Source: Sorex araneus
Lineage: Eukaryota > Chordata > Mammalia > Eulipotyphla > Soricidae
Direction: 5' to 3'
DNA length: 64,000 bases
Assembly (NCBI RefSeq): GCF_027595985.1
Contig: NC_073305.1
Span: 179,879,949-179,943,948 of the forward strand
Position numbers and translations under genes: made by a program. Every line of letters starts with the position of its first letter. Position 1 is the stretch's first letter. Shown here piece by piece: positions 11,354 through 24,600 of this stretch. Below the pieces are notes generated by a model, which was not told the origin of the DNA, searched no databases, and saw only the letters and a program-made list of their open reading frames with translations.

Positions 11354-11763
11354 TGTTTCCTAATACCTGAACTTGTACTGTAAAACTGTGTAGGTAATAC
11401 GATTTTTTCTTCTAAATAGCAATGATGTTCTAATGAAGAGGAAGCTTAGAATTTCATGTTTCTTGTCCACCTTCACTAGTGCTTCTCTCACACCTTAACC
11501 CCCAAGAGGTCGGGAGTGAGGGTATAGAAATGAGTCTGGGGAGAATAGATAGCTTTAGTAGCTCTTATTTACAGAATGAAATTCAACATCGGATACCCTG
11601 GACAATCTCAGGTCAACTTTTTAAACTTATTACCTATGGAAAGGAGATGAGAAATACAGCATTGTAAAACTTAACCTGCCAATATGATTTTTTTTTTCAG
11701 ACAAGAAACGGAAAGACCTGAAAGAAAAGTATGAAATGGAGGGGAGAGGAGCCAGAGATAGTA

Positions 11764-11997
11764 GCACTGTCTTCCAGGTTGCTTATCTATTTGCTTGAGC
11801 AGGCACCAGTAACGTCTCCACTGTGAGACTTGTTACTGTTTTTGGCGTATGAATACACCACGGGTAGCTTGCCAGGCTCTGCTGTGCAGATGGGTTACTC
11901 TCGGTAGCTTCCCGGGCTCTCCGAGAAGGACGGAGGGATCGAACCCAGGTCGGCCGTGTAAAAGGCAAACGCCCTATCCGCTGTGCTATCGCTCCAA
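11764..11997 (-). mobile_element. SINE type B, full length
   Basis: Intact B box (ggatcgaacccagg) and body; the head ends gctatcgctccaaaac. Confidence 0.88.
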
Positions 11998-12529
11998 AAC
12001 TATAGGGATAAAATGGGTCTGTGCCCTATGGGGACGGCATCACAAGGTTCCCCCAGGTGTCTCAGGGCGCACCTGAGCCCTACTAGGATGGTCTGTGTAT
12101 TCCTGGCACTGTCGGGCCACAGCAGCAATGCATTGCTGGGCTCTTGCATTGAGCCCACAAACTGGTAAAAAATAGCTACACTGCTCAGGAGGTTCCCCGA
12201 CATCCCCAACTCCTCCCAAGGGGTGGGAGACTTCAGTTTGCATTAGGCCCTATGCGGATGTTATGTTGAACAAAAATCTTACTGTTTTTTCGCATTACAC
12301 AGTTCACTGAGAGCTGTGTTCGTCAACTGAATCCTTTTCATGAAAAAGTATTTAAGGGGAGGTGAATTCTCTTTGAATTCAAGTCTATGGTATATTGTCT
12401 TGAATGGTTTTCCTATAATACCCTTTTGAAAGTAATGAAAGGGAATAATTTGGTAATATAAAATTACTTTGCAATCAGCACCAGCAGGGGCTGTCGAGCA
12501 AATTGGGATATTCAAGTTTGGCTGAAAGG

Positions 12530-12680
12530 CTGGAGCAATACTACAGTGGGTCGGGCATTTGTCTTGCACACGGCTGACTCAGGTTCGATCCCCGGCATCC
12601 CATATGGTCCCCCAAGCACCGTCAGGAGTAATTCCTGGGTGCAGACTCAGCATTACGGGTGTGACCCAAAAAGACAAAAA
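12530..12680 (+). mobile_element. SINE type A
   Basis: Head gctggagcaatactacagtg, B box ggttcgatccc, tail acccaaaaagac then (aac)n. Confidence 0.88.
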
Positions 12681-12976
12681 CAACAACAACAAAGTTAGGC
12701 CTCAGAGAAAACATTTGATTGTAATATGGCTGTGAATTTATGTAGTGTGTGTGCTCACAATTCAGACTGCTACTGTTAATGCTATCGAACATGGAAAAGA
12801 TGACAGTAAACTGAGTATCTGCAAACTAACATTGTAATCACGTGACCTTGAGAACTAGTTTTGTTTCTAGAAATTCTGCCAATATTTAAGGACTGAATTT
12901 GATGCTTATTATTAATTCTCAAAGGTAGGTTCCTTAGTTCCCACATGCTTAAAAAACTTCAGAACATGACTTCCAG

Positions 12977-13143
12977 GGGCTGGAGCGATAGTAAAGTGGG
13001 TAGGGTGTTTGCCTTGCACGCAGCTGACCCGGCTTCAATTCCCAGCATCCCATACGCTCCCTGAGGACCGCCAGGGGTAATTTCTGAGTGCAGAGCCAGG
13101 TGTGACTCCTGAGCATCGCTGGGTATGACCCAAAAAACAAAAA
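12977..13143 (+). mobile_element. SINE type A, full length with 14-bp TSD
   Basis: Flanked by exact aacatgacttccag at 12963-12976 and 13144-13157. Head gggctggagcgatag, poly(A)-type tail. Confidence 0.95.
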
Positions 13144-13455
13144 AACATGACTTCCAGTTGTCCTTACTCTATTGGCTAACTGCCCTGTTCTAGTATTCTT
13201 TGTTCAATATTATTCCTTGCAGAAGGGAGCCTGCGTGTAGAAAACAGGCAGTATCTCCTATTGATAAATGAAGCCCACTTCCGTACTCTGGCTTTCAATA
13301 CAAAAATGTCCTTCCTTTACACCTCTGCAGCCTGAAGCAGACATTCTTGGACTTTTCCTTCTCTCCTGGACCAATTCTCTACAGAGTAATCTCAAACCTG
13401 AAAATAGCTTTTTGTAATCAGGATTCGCATGGAAAAAAATTAGCAACATTTTTTT

Positions 13456-13622
13456 TTTTTTTTTGCTTTTTGGGTTACACCTGGCAATACACAGGGGTTA
13501 CTCCTGGCTCTGCACTCAGGAATTACCCCTGGCGGTGCTCAGGGGACCATATGGGATGCTGGGAATCGAACCTGGGTCAGCCGTGCGCAAATGCCCTACC
13601 CACTGTGCTATTGCTCCAGCCC
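13456..13622 (-). mobile_element. SINE type A, full length with TSD
   Basis: T-rich start (reverse A tail), tgggttacacctggc body, head ctattgctccagccc. Flanks repeat caacattttttt. Confidence 0.93.
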
Positions 13623-14888
13623 CAACATTTTTTTCTTAAACCTTAAAAAAAATTATTGATGGAAAGATTGTCCTGATTTAGCTTTAAGCTAGATTTCAAC
13701 TCTAAGTTCTCGATTCACAAGGCTTATCTTTATATTTATTGACCATACTTTGGAAAGTCATAAACTTCAACATAGCACTTCGGGTCTGAAATAGGGCTTA
13801 AGCACAAAAACACTCAGTTACTAGAGACAATATGCAAAAACCAGGGAAATTTTAAAGCTTTGCTTTCAGTTTGTAATGAATATTATTAAGATGTGAGGAA
13901 CAAGTTATAAGATATAAAAGTCTGATCTTAAATGGATATTCAATAGTGTCAGCAGGGAAAAATGCATGTTATGGAAATTCAGTGTAGCCCTTGGTAAAGA
14001 GAGCCATCAACTTCCATGTGTGATCCTTAACTGGATTCTGGCATAACATACTGACACTGAGGATGCGCCACTAGTGGCCCTCACTTGGACGTAGCTTAAT
14101 TAACACAAACTGTTGTGCTGTCATCCACGAGTTATAGAAACCAGTAAATAAAATTTTAAAGAAGCAGGGAAATGTGACTAAATGGACATCTGAAAAGATG
14201 AGCGAATTACTCCAAATTTTGTAGGCGTGCGTGAAGAGTGTGCTTCTGTGGGAAAATGATTTCTTAAAACTCAGAAATGAGATATATCAGGGTGAAATGT
14301 AATGGTATTTGTAACTTCTAAATAAATACATACAAAAACATATTAGTGCAACTAGTAAGTAGCACGAGTGCTTGAGCACGGCCAACTGATGGCAACAAAG
14401 ATCTCAGCAGCAAAGATCTGCTTCCATGACGAGAACTGTGTCATCAACTATTTCCAGAGTGATCAGCTCTGCGCTTCCAGCTAGCGGGCACACTGCTGAC
14501 CGGAGCCAGTTCCTCGTCATAAATGCCTCCCCTTGTACATGCTTCCTGCTGGCTATTCTCTGGACATGCCTAATGCAGACACATACTGACTAGCTTCATT
14601 TGGGGGAGACACTGGCGGGAGGCTTTCTGGTTCACTAACCATTCCTAAGGTTGGGCCTTAGTAAGTACCTAATTCACCGACACTGGACCAGTGCTTACTG
14701 GGGGAGCCCCCAAGACTCTCCTGACCCCTGACCCCAGAGGGCTGCAGCCACGCCCTCTCTAATAACCAGACTCTCCACCCTGGACAGAAGGGCTCACTTT
14801 CCTTGGCCTTCTCAAACCCAATGTTCTTATCTTTTAAAAAATTTCCCTGATACCCAACTAAAAATATTTACATTAAAATCCCTGTACA

Positions 14889-15071
14889 GGGGCTGGAGTG
14901 ATAGCACAGCGGGTAGGGCGTTTGCCTTGCACGCGGCCGACCCGGGTTTGATTCCCAGCATCCCATATGGTCCCCCGAGTGCTGCCAGGAGTGATTTCTG
15001 ACTGCAAAGCTAGGAGTCAGCCCTGAGCATTGCCGTGTATGACCCAAAAAGCCAAATAAATAAATAAAAAG
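14889..15071 (+). mobile_element. SINE type A, full length with 15-bp TSD
   Basis: taaaatccctgtaca flanks both sides (14874-14888, 15072-15086). Near-consensus copy with an (aaat)n tail. Lies just beyond the likely MTRF1L 3' end. Confidence 0.95.
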
Positions 15072-15301
15072 TAAAATCCCTGTACAAGTTAATGACGTGA
15101 TTTGTGTCTCCTGAATGGGCAATGACTCACACAGGTTTTACTCCCTGAATGCTCTTACATTTGAAGCCTTTCTTATGTTACATATGTAAAAATCAAATAT
15201 GAAAAATATTTGATCATTAAACATTATACATAAAACAAAGTACTATTTTCCTTTGATTACTTGTGAAGAATAAAGAAATTGACAGTCATGATTACATTTC
15301 T

Positions 15302-15307
15302 TTTAAT
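15302..15307 (-). terminator. Candidate MTRF1L polyadenylation signal
   Basis: ATTAAA in gene sense about 120 bp after the stop codon. Another ATTAAA lies near 15406, closer to the stop. No canonical AATAAA was seen in the adjacent sequence, so the true 3' end is uncertain. Confidence 0.3.
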
Positions 15308-15425
15308 ACACCAATTTATATAAATTACATATTGAAATATGCATATTTGTGTTCATGTACAAAAGCACATTTTGCCATGAAAGAATTTTTATGAACTATA
15401 AATGTCTTTAATATAACATATCAAC

Positions 15426-15626
15426 TCACACCTTTTTGGAAATAATGTCCACTAAAGACTCATAATCGGCATACTCCTTCAGTGACTGTACAAGTTCATC
15501 CAGCAGATGTTCTCCTTGCATGAAAGTTTCAAGATCATGAAAAGACTTGTTTATTCTGTGATCTGTGATTCGGTTCTGTGGAAAATTGTACGTTCTTATT
15601 TTTTCTGACCTTCCTTTAGTGCCAAT
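15426..15626 (-). CDS. MTRF1L: MTRF1L coding exon 7 (C-terminus, stop)
   Basis: 201-bp coding part beginning [20 protein letters not shown] and ending [18 protein letters not shown] then SKKV and TGA at 15426-15428. Acceptor ccaactatag. The [18 protein letters not shown] segment is the conserved 23S-rRNA-facing end of class I factors. Confidence 0.95.
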   Translation of the reverse strand: MGTKGRSEKIRTYNFPQNRITDHRINKSFHDLETFMQGEHLLDELVQSLKEYADYESLVDIISKKV

Positions 15627-18600
15627 CTATAGTTGGAGAGTGGAAAAACAAAAAGATTCAGGGCAACTAATTCCACAACTGTGATTTCTAGAGATTGAGC
15701 TACTGGTTTATAACTTTAAACATTATTAGAAACTACTTTGGAATCTTCAAATGATGGGATTATAATCAAGAAAAAAAAAAGATGTTTAAAGCAGATAGAT
15801 TAGTACCAAGCTTCTTGAACTGAATGTGGCCAGGGGTTGAGGGAGAGATCCATGCAAAATCTGGAAACAATCAAAGGTTTCTGAAATGCAAAAACTAAAT
15901 ACTCATTTAACATCAACCACAATGAACCCCAGTTGTTTCCAGCAGCTGTGCACTACATTTGTCAAGCACAAAGGGGTAATCAGTGGCAATGATATAAGAG
16001 GCCTTGGATTAGTATTTGTATCCTCTGCCATTTCCATTCTCCATGGTTCCATTCAATTAATGTTGACTCTAAACTTTAGCGTCTATAAAATACACACAAG
16101 TACTACAACACAAGGATGATGTATATATGCTGCCTAGAAGAGAGCTGGTGTCTAACAGCGAAACAGATTAAAAAATAGAATTCCTGTAAAAGAGCTCCCA
16201 TTATGATTAAATACCAAACAAGATTGCTTTTCAACTTCCTTCCAAAATTTCCAAAATTTCCTTTGAAACGAAAGGGACGCGTCTTTTTCTGTGGAGCTTG
16301 TCACATGTGCTCTGCTACTGCATCACATTCCTGGCCCAGGAGAATCTTTAGAAACTTTCCTCAGGGACCAGGGCGTGGCTCAGCAGAACAGTGTAGGCTC
16401 CACAGGCATGAGGGCCTCAGTTCAGTCCCCAGCACAGAGGTGAAAGAAAGGCATTATTAACATACAAATAGAAAATGGGGCATCGCGGGGTCAGGGGTTT
16501 CATCCCCAAGTGCAAGGCCAGACCAGAGACACTGTAACATGCCTTTCACGCAGTCACCAAGGCTTCATTCTTGGCACGTAGGCCCCGGACACTACTGGAT
16601 TTCCTCCCCCCACCCCGGCCCCATCAAAACATGAAAATTTATTGTTTTCCTTGAATAAACACGTGGGAACAACTTTACTATCTAGGTTATCTAAAATACT
16701 TTTAGAATACTGGGTGGAAACATCCCTTTCAAATCCTTTGGAATTTTGGAAGAAAGTTGAAAAGCAATCTTGTTTGGTACTGAATTTTATAATGGGAGTT
16801 CTTTTATAGGCATTCTAGTTGGTTATAAATGAACAGGATGAGATAAATTCAGAGTTTTTAATTTAGAGCCTTAAATTAAAATTTAATTTTCTTAAATTAA
16901 ATTTAAGAAAAAAAGTGGGCTGGAGCTGATAGCACAGCAGGTAGGGTGTTTGCCTTGCATGTGGCTGACCTGGGTTCGATTCCTCTGTCCCTCTGGGAAA
17001 GCCCGGCAAGCTACCGAGAGAATCCCGCCCGCATGGCAGAGCCTGGCAAGCTACCCATGGCATATGTGATATGCCAAATAAAGTAACAGCAAGTCTCACC
17101 ATGGAGATATTACTGGTGCCCACTCGAGCAAATCGATGAACAACGGGACTACAGACAGAACAGACAGACAGAACCACTGAACTGCGTCCTGGCCCCTAGA
17201 AGCATTTTAGAAAAATCAGCTTTACCTGGATCTTCCTCGCATTATATCTTTTGCTGGTTTCTTCTTCTAGCTGCATGTTGTATAGTTTTGCGCGTAACTT
17301 TTTCATGGCCAGCTCTCTATTTTTCAGTTGAGATCTCTCTTGTTGACATTCGGACACAATACCTGAATAGCATTATGAGAATTAAAGAGTTTTAATAGAA
17401 ATGTCTTCTTCCTTTATTGTCAAGGAATAATTCTTGTCCTTTCATCCTTTTCTTCTTCCTTTATAAAGGGAAAAAAATATTCTACTATAAAAGGAGGGCA
17501 ATGCACTTAAGTTTTTCAGCATTATGAACAATTAAAGTTTGAACTGCAGTACTGAGAATTTCCGTATTAGAAATATGCACATTAATTATTATTTAAGAAA
17601 TATGAATTTATGGAATGTGAGTTCTTCGGCCATGCCTTAAGTTAGCCACTATAATTTTTGCAATTTTTAGAGTGGTCAGTACTCACAGAAACAAACATTT
17701 GTTTGTTTTAATCCTTGTGTTGTAACATTTGTTTGTTTTTAAATCTTTAATAAGATTTAAAAATAAATCTTATTACAGAGAGAATTACAATATTTTCAGT
17801 ACGTACTACTAAATAAAGCATGATCTTAAAGTTTGAAAGGAGAGCCTCATTCAAAACAAAACATTAATTATGCTTTGACTTTTTATCAATCATTGCTGAG
17901 CAACAGGAATTATGCCTGAGATGGGTCTTGTAAGTGTTCCTTCCTGGGTAACTGAGGTTTCTTTCTGAGCCACAGGATTAAAACCTGCAGTGCTACTTGT
18001 AAGAACATTCAAATATAGCTTCACGTCTATAATCAGAAGCCTTAGAGATCTGTGAACAGACCCAATGGAAAGAAGTCCCTGAAAGTAACATCAATTTTAC
18101 ATTTAAGTTTTTTTTGAGTGAAGCATAAGTTTTATTTCAAGAAATTTGCTTAAGAGAAGTGTGAAGGGAGAGAAAGATATGTTCAAGAGAAAAAAAAATT
18201 GTTTGGGAGGCTGGGCTTCTACATGTGTTTTAGAGAAGTATGTATGTCAAAGCTTTCATTTTCTCAAAGTACATTATTTTCCAAAAGGCTGATAACTAGT
18301 GGTTTAGAGCATCATTTTTCCAGCTGGACCCACATGGCCCTTCTGTAACCCCCCCCCCCGGCCGATATTCCAAGAGGGTGTCACAGGTTAAAAAAGCATA
18401 CATGGGGTGTGGGGGAGATCAAGACTGAGGGGCCAATGGTAGGACGGGGGAGTGACAGAGGAAGGAAACAAGGTGGGAAGGAGGCCACGGTCGGAGAAAG
18501 GTTGAGAAACACTGACAGCACTTTCTGACCGCCCACCACAGTTCTGTCATGAAGGGCTTGCCACTGGTGGGGACGGCTAAGTACAGGTCCAGAAAATCAT

Positions 18601-21600
18601 CTGAAGAGACACACCTTCGCTCTCTAGCCCCGAGTATGGCTTTTGGGGACCTAGAGCACCCCCCACCCCTTTCCCTCTGATGGTCCTGCAGAGTTCAGCT
18701 AAGGATTCTAAGTAAATGGAACATTTCATTCCCCTGAGAACTGTGAACTCCACCGGTTGTCCGGAGCCGGCGGGCTGGCCCAGGTTGCGAGGAGGAAGCG
18801 CCTACCTGTGGGAAGGTGGACGATGCGGACTGCGCTGTCTGTGGTGTTCACATGCTGGCCCCCAGCGCCACTGGCTCGCTTGGTATCAATTCTCAAGTCT
18901 TTAGGATTGATCACCAGGTTAATCTGTTCATACAAAAAAATTGATGGAATGAAAATGACACGAACTAGTCATTTCACGATCAGGAGTTCTCTTTCTCTTT
19001 TGGCTTTTGGACGACACCTGTCTGTGCTCAGGGATCACTCCTGGAGGGACTCCAGGGACCTAAGGGGTACAGGGGCTCAAACCTGGGTCAGCAGCACGCA
19101 AGTCAACAGCCCTCCTCTCTCCCTCCTCGGATCAGGATTTCTGTAAGATCGGAAGGAAAAGACACTGGAGTACAGGGTGAAGCAGTTGCCTTGCATGCAG
19201 CCGAGTCCGGGAGGGTTCCAGGCACCTCTAGGAGTGATCCGTAAAAGAGCCCAGTGTGGCCTAAACCCTCGACCCTCTCCCCAAAAACATAGTAAGAAGA
19301 AGATAATGTCCTATTTTGGTGGTTCCAGAGCTGAAACTCGGGGACCACATATAGGAGACATGCCCTACAACACGCCAAACACAAAAGGACGCAAATTCTT
19401 TTTAACCAATTTCTCACAAAGGCACTGTGATTTACAAAGGTATTTGCAGTTGAGTCTCAGCCATATAATTTACCTCAATTACAAGTTAATATTTCAAGAG
19501 GTATATTGAAAGAGAGGTGTATTGCAAGAGAGGCAGAGTCTCTTGCACCCGTGCCTGGCTGTCTTCACCGGGGACCCTTAGAGGTGGTGGGTTGAGTTTC
19601 CCTCCCAGCCCCGAGCAGAGCCCTGGCAGGCGAAGAGCTCCGGAACCCAGCCACAGCCATGCTCAAGGCATTCCCAACCTGCTTGGATGAGCCTCATACA
19701 CGAAGGAACCGGCAGAGGAACCCAGGTGTGCAAGACCTGGGGCTGAGATTGCCAAGCCCGCTCAGATGGGGACTGGACCTCTTCCACCCAGATCCTCCAT
19801 TTTCCAGTAGCTTGGCAGTCACACCCGCAAACTGCCCCTGGCACCATATAATCTCATCAACGGTCAACATCCAGAGACTAGAAAACCAAGCTCCTGCGTG
19901 ATATCGTATAGCCTAGTTCTCCCTCTAGGAGAACCTGGCAAGCTACCAAGGGTTTCCTGCCCGCACAGGAAGCCTGGCAAGCTCCCCGTGGCGTATTCAT
20001 ATGCCAAATACAGTAACAATGATGGGTCTCATTCTCCTGACCCTGAAGAGCCTCTAATGAGGCACCACTGGGAAGGATGAGTAAAGAGAGGCCGCTAAAA
20101 TCTCAGGCTAGGATGAATGGAGATGTTACTAGGCCCTCTCGAGCAAATCAATGATCAGCAGAATGACAGTGATACAGTGACAGTGAATGTTTTGGTACCA
20201 GTCCCACCACCAGGGTCAGTGTCCCGCCAATGTCCCCAAGCTGAACCAGCCTACAGTCTGCCTCCTTGACACTTCTTTTCAGTTTGGTTGTTGTTGCCTT
20301 GATCTCATGTTTTCAGTGTTGCTGGCACTGTGCTCTGGATATATATATTTACTTCTATACCAGCAATGTGCCAAGGCCCCTGCCCCCTGCACTGCACTTC
20401 CCGTTCACCTCTTCTTATCTCCCCCATCCACTTCTATCTTGCCAGCATACAAACGGAGGATTCTGGAGAATAGTGTACTCCGCTATGAACATGAAACCAT
20501 AGTATTTCCGTTTTAACATGACTGGCTCAAGAGGCAAGACTTCTGACAAGAGGTTGCCCTTGTATGAACAGGACTCTTCTAACTAGTCACAGGAAACAAA
20601 AGCAATATTAAAAACAATGTCTTTTTTGGGAGGGCGGGGGGAGTCACACCAGGCGATGCACAGGGGATCCTCCTGGCTCTGCACTCAGTAATTACTCCTG
20701 GTGGTGCTTGGGGACTATATGGGATGCTGGAGATCAAACCCGGGTCGGTCACGTGCAAGGCAAACGCCCTCCCTGCTGTGCTATCACTCCAGGCCCTCAA
20801 ACAATGTCTTTAAAAAAAAAAATTAATTTTTTTTGCTTTTTTGGATCACACCCAGCGATGCTCAGGGGTTACTCCTGGCTCTGCACTCAGGAATTACTCC
20901 TGGCGGTGCTTAAGGGACCATACAGGACGCCGGGGAATCAAAGCCGAGTCGGCTGCGTGTAAGGCAAACATGCTAGCAGCTGTCTCCTGCCCCTAAAGAT
21001 AATGTCTTAACCCATCTTGTCTGATCCTGCCCCTAAAGATAATGTCTTAACCCATCTTGTCTGATCACAAAAAGTGTGGTGGAGAACATACAATGCAAAA
21101 CCAGATCAGGCATGTCCTTCTTGACAATATATAATAAAGTCATACTTTTTCGACTGGTAGGGTGTTAGCCTTGCACGCAGCTGACCTGGGTTCGATTCCT
21201 CCGCCCCTCTTGGAGAGCCCAGCAAACTACCGAGAGTATCTCACCCGCAGGGCAGAGCCGGGCAAGCTCCCCGTGGCATATTCAATATGCCAAAAACAGT
21301 AACAACAAGTTTCACCAAGGAGACGTTACTGGTGCCCGCTCGAGCAAATCGATGAGCAATGGGATGACAGTGATGCAGTGATGGTAGATTCTCAAAGACA
21401 ATTCAGAATATAAGCAAAGGAGCCAGTCGGTTCATCGGAGCGCCCTGTCATGCCCGTATTCCCAGCGAGGAAAGGGGTGGGACTCACCTCTGTAGGCTGG
21501 GGCAGTATGGCGACCGTCATGGTGCTGGTGTGGATGCGGCCCTGCTTCTCCGTCTTTGGCACTCTCTGCACTCTGTGGACCCCTCCTTCAAATTTCATCA

Positions 21601-24600
21601 GCTTATAGGCCTCTGAGCCCCCGATGCTGGCAGACGCATGCCTGACACCTCCTTGAAGATATTAAGAATATATTTTATTATTCCTGACTGGCCATTGTTG
21701 CTACTATCTCAAAATTTACAAAGGTACAAAAATAGGAAGTACATCGATCACAACATTTAGAGCAGGGTGATACAAAGCATTTTAACAGCATCGCAATTGT
21801 TGGTGACTGTCAGACAGGGAACACTGATGATGTTGATGACCTGATCCAAAATGGCTAAAAGACAACTTTTAAAAGACAACTGCATGACTTTCACAGCCCC
21901 TTTCAAAATTTGTGTCCACACAACTGAGTTGTTGTTGATGACAGTGTTGTGTATGTATGGGGAGTTTGAGAGGGAGGGGTGTTTGGGTCACTAGGGCGGA
22001 GGGTGTGGGAACACTGGTGGTGGGTATGGTGTTGCAATTATGTGCATGAGAAATCATTACCAATATTGTAAACCATAAAATCTCACTGTATTACTGTCAC
22101 TGTCATACCGTTGTTCGTCGATTTACTCAAGCGGGCACCAGTAATGTTCTCTATTCCTCCCAGCCCTGAGATTTTAGCAGCCTCTCCTTACTCGTCTTTC
22201 CCAACAATTGGAGGCTCTTTCAGGGTCAGGGGAATGAGACCTATTGTTACTGTTTTTGGCATATCGAATACACCACGGGTATCTTGCCAGGCTCTGCCCG
22301 TGTGGGCGGGATACTCTCGGTAGCTATATATATCTATATCTGTATCTATATCTATAATTTGTTGCCTACTGTCTGAACTCCATCAAATATGGTGTGGTAA
22401 TTACGGAAAATGGGTAGATGGGTAGAAAGTTTCTTATAATGTGTTGCGTGGCCGTGGTTGAGTCCCTTTGGGCGGGGTGGGTTCTCACCTGCCCCCCTAG
22501 TGAAAATTTGGGGCGCCCCTAGTGAAAACAGCCTGGTGCGGAGTTCAGACTAAGACATAAGACACTTAAAAAGCCACATAAGAATGTTGCAAAAGCACCA
22601 CGAATAGTACCTAGCTTATCATGGGGGGAGGGGGAATCAGCTACCTACAGGTGTTTCTTAAATGCTGAGTAAAAATAATATCACTTGATATTTGTGTAGA
22701 AATTTAGGTCTACAAAATGCATTAAGGATGCTTATGTATATATTCAAGAATACCTAGAAAGGGGAAGCAATTACTCTGAGCATAATATGCACCTGCACTC
22801 ACATGCCCCATGACTGGGGTTCACCAGAGTCTCCTTTGGCAAAATCAACAATGATAGCTTTCAGCAGGAAACTGGAATCTTGACAGAAAACACCATAAAG
22901 CCCAAACAAATTCTAATCAAGATAATGTCACTTTGCTGGCTAAGATAGGACCCCATATGGAGACAAAGAGAGAGGCAGGAGAGAGAATTCTGAGATTTGG
23001 GCGTTCTCCAGATTCCAAGCTGGCTTCAAGATGTTTTTGGTCTGATCCTGGCTTGAAGGACAAACATTACAAGAAGAATTTTTAAAACTATTCCATAAAA
23101 CAAACAAAATAAATATCCATAAAATCTCAATTAAAAAAAAAACTAGTTATATAATCCAACCCTTTGGCGAGGACACGCATAGATTTATGTAAATAGCTTA
23201 ATCTACACCTTAACAAATTAAATGGTTACACTTACTCAGGTGATTTTGTTGCGTCTACAGGGATGTTTATTACAAGCCTCAAAATTATGTAAAAGTGGCA
23301 GGAAATACTCAAAAGCAAGTCTGTTCATAAGTATATACAGTAGATGAATTATGAATTATTAAAATGTATTAAATCTTAAAATAGAAGTAAATGTATAATT
23401 AAGTTTAAAAAAAAAAAACAAATTAAATGGTTTACTGACCTATTTCACTTGGAAAATACTCCAGGGTTTCAAAGTGCCACCTTTTAAACGCAGCATACTG
23501 CTGGTACATATCAAACATCTCCGCAGTGAACAGCATCGCCTCCTGGCCTCCAACTCCTGCCGTTACCTCCAGGACCAAATCATTTTCATCTGTTTCTTCA
23601 GAGGGAACCAAAAGTAAGACAATCTGTAAATACAAAAATATCACCCACTCCTATAATGAATTATCTAAAGTTTAAAAAGCTAAATGATTAGACGTAGGGT
23701 TTCATTTTTAAAATTTTTGCTTATCTGGGGGGCCACACCTGACTCTGCACTCAAGGATCACTCTTAGAGGTGCTCAGGGGACCATCCAGGGTGCCAGGGA
23801 TCAAACCCAGGTTGGGTGCATGCAAGTCAAATGCCCTACCCATGGCACTCTAGTTCTGGTCCCTAGAGGGAGGATTTTAAACCGTCTCACTGTCATCCTG
23901 CTGCTCATCGATTGGCTCGAGCGGGCAGTGTGAGACCCTAAGAGTATTTTCAGTGTTTCGCTCCTTAGCATACACTCATGAAGGAGGTACAGAAAAGTCT
24001 TTTTAAAGCTAAATTAAATAAAAACTGCCAATGTACAACGGGCACTCTGCTAAGCACATTACATGCTTTCATTCTTAAAACCGTCTCAGTTAGGTACCAA
24101 TTAACAGTCCCACCTTAAAATGTGAATACTACGTTTCAGCAAGTTGTGTAATCTAGTTGCCCAGTATTATATGACTAGAAAATGCAGATTAGATTTTGAA
24201 GTCCTACTTTATGTGGGCTTGAGACAACACTCGTTAGTTTTCTCGTCCATACAGATAGCACTTTCTCATTTTATCTAAAACTAATAAATGTCAGGATTTA
24301 TGTGATTACCAGGCAGTGAGTAGAAACTGTCAATAAAAATATTCATTATACACAGACACACAAGTAGGAAATACTAGAAGAGAAAGAACTGTATTTTTCA
24401 CTCAAGTGGAACTTTCCATCTACAGTAATTGGCGGTGGAAACATGTAATTTTCAATAAGTTCCACATTTGGCTGGAGAAGAGAATCTCTAAATTAAGCAC
24501 CTTATTACCAAGTGACTTCCCTACCCTGGAGTATTTTCATTCATACTGCAGAGATGACTGCTATAAATCCTTAAGCTCTGCCTTACAGAATTAGCCGAGT

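Larger units (their letters stand above)
9110..15300. other. Intergenic region FBXO5-MTRF1L
   Basis: No exon-like or conserved coding sequence recognised. It holds the distal CpG-island flank, one L1 3'-end fragment, seven type A or B SINEs, and anonymous single-copy DNA (notably 9911-10428, 10568-11110, 11354-11760, 12003-12520, 13640-14880). Confidence 0.7.

Noticed and set aside
12003-12250. Possible old repeat or exon (GC-richer stretch after a SINE)
   Set aside because: No match to families in the window, no splice signals or conserved frame; left as anonymous DNA.
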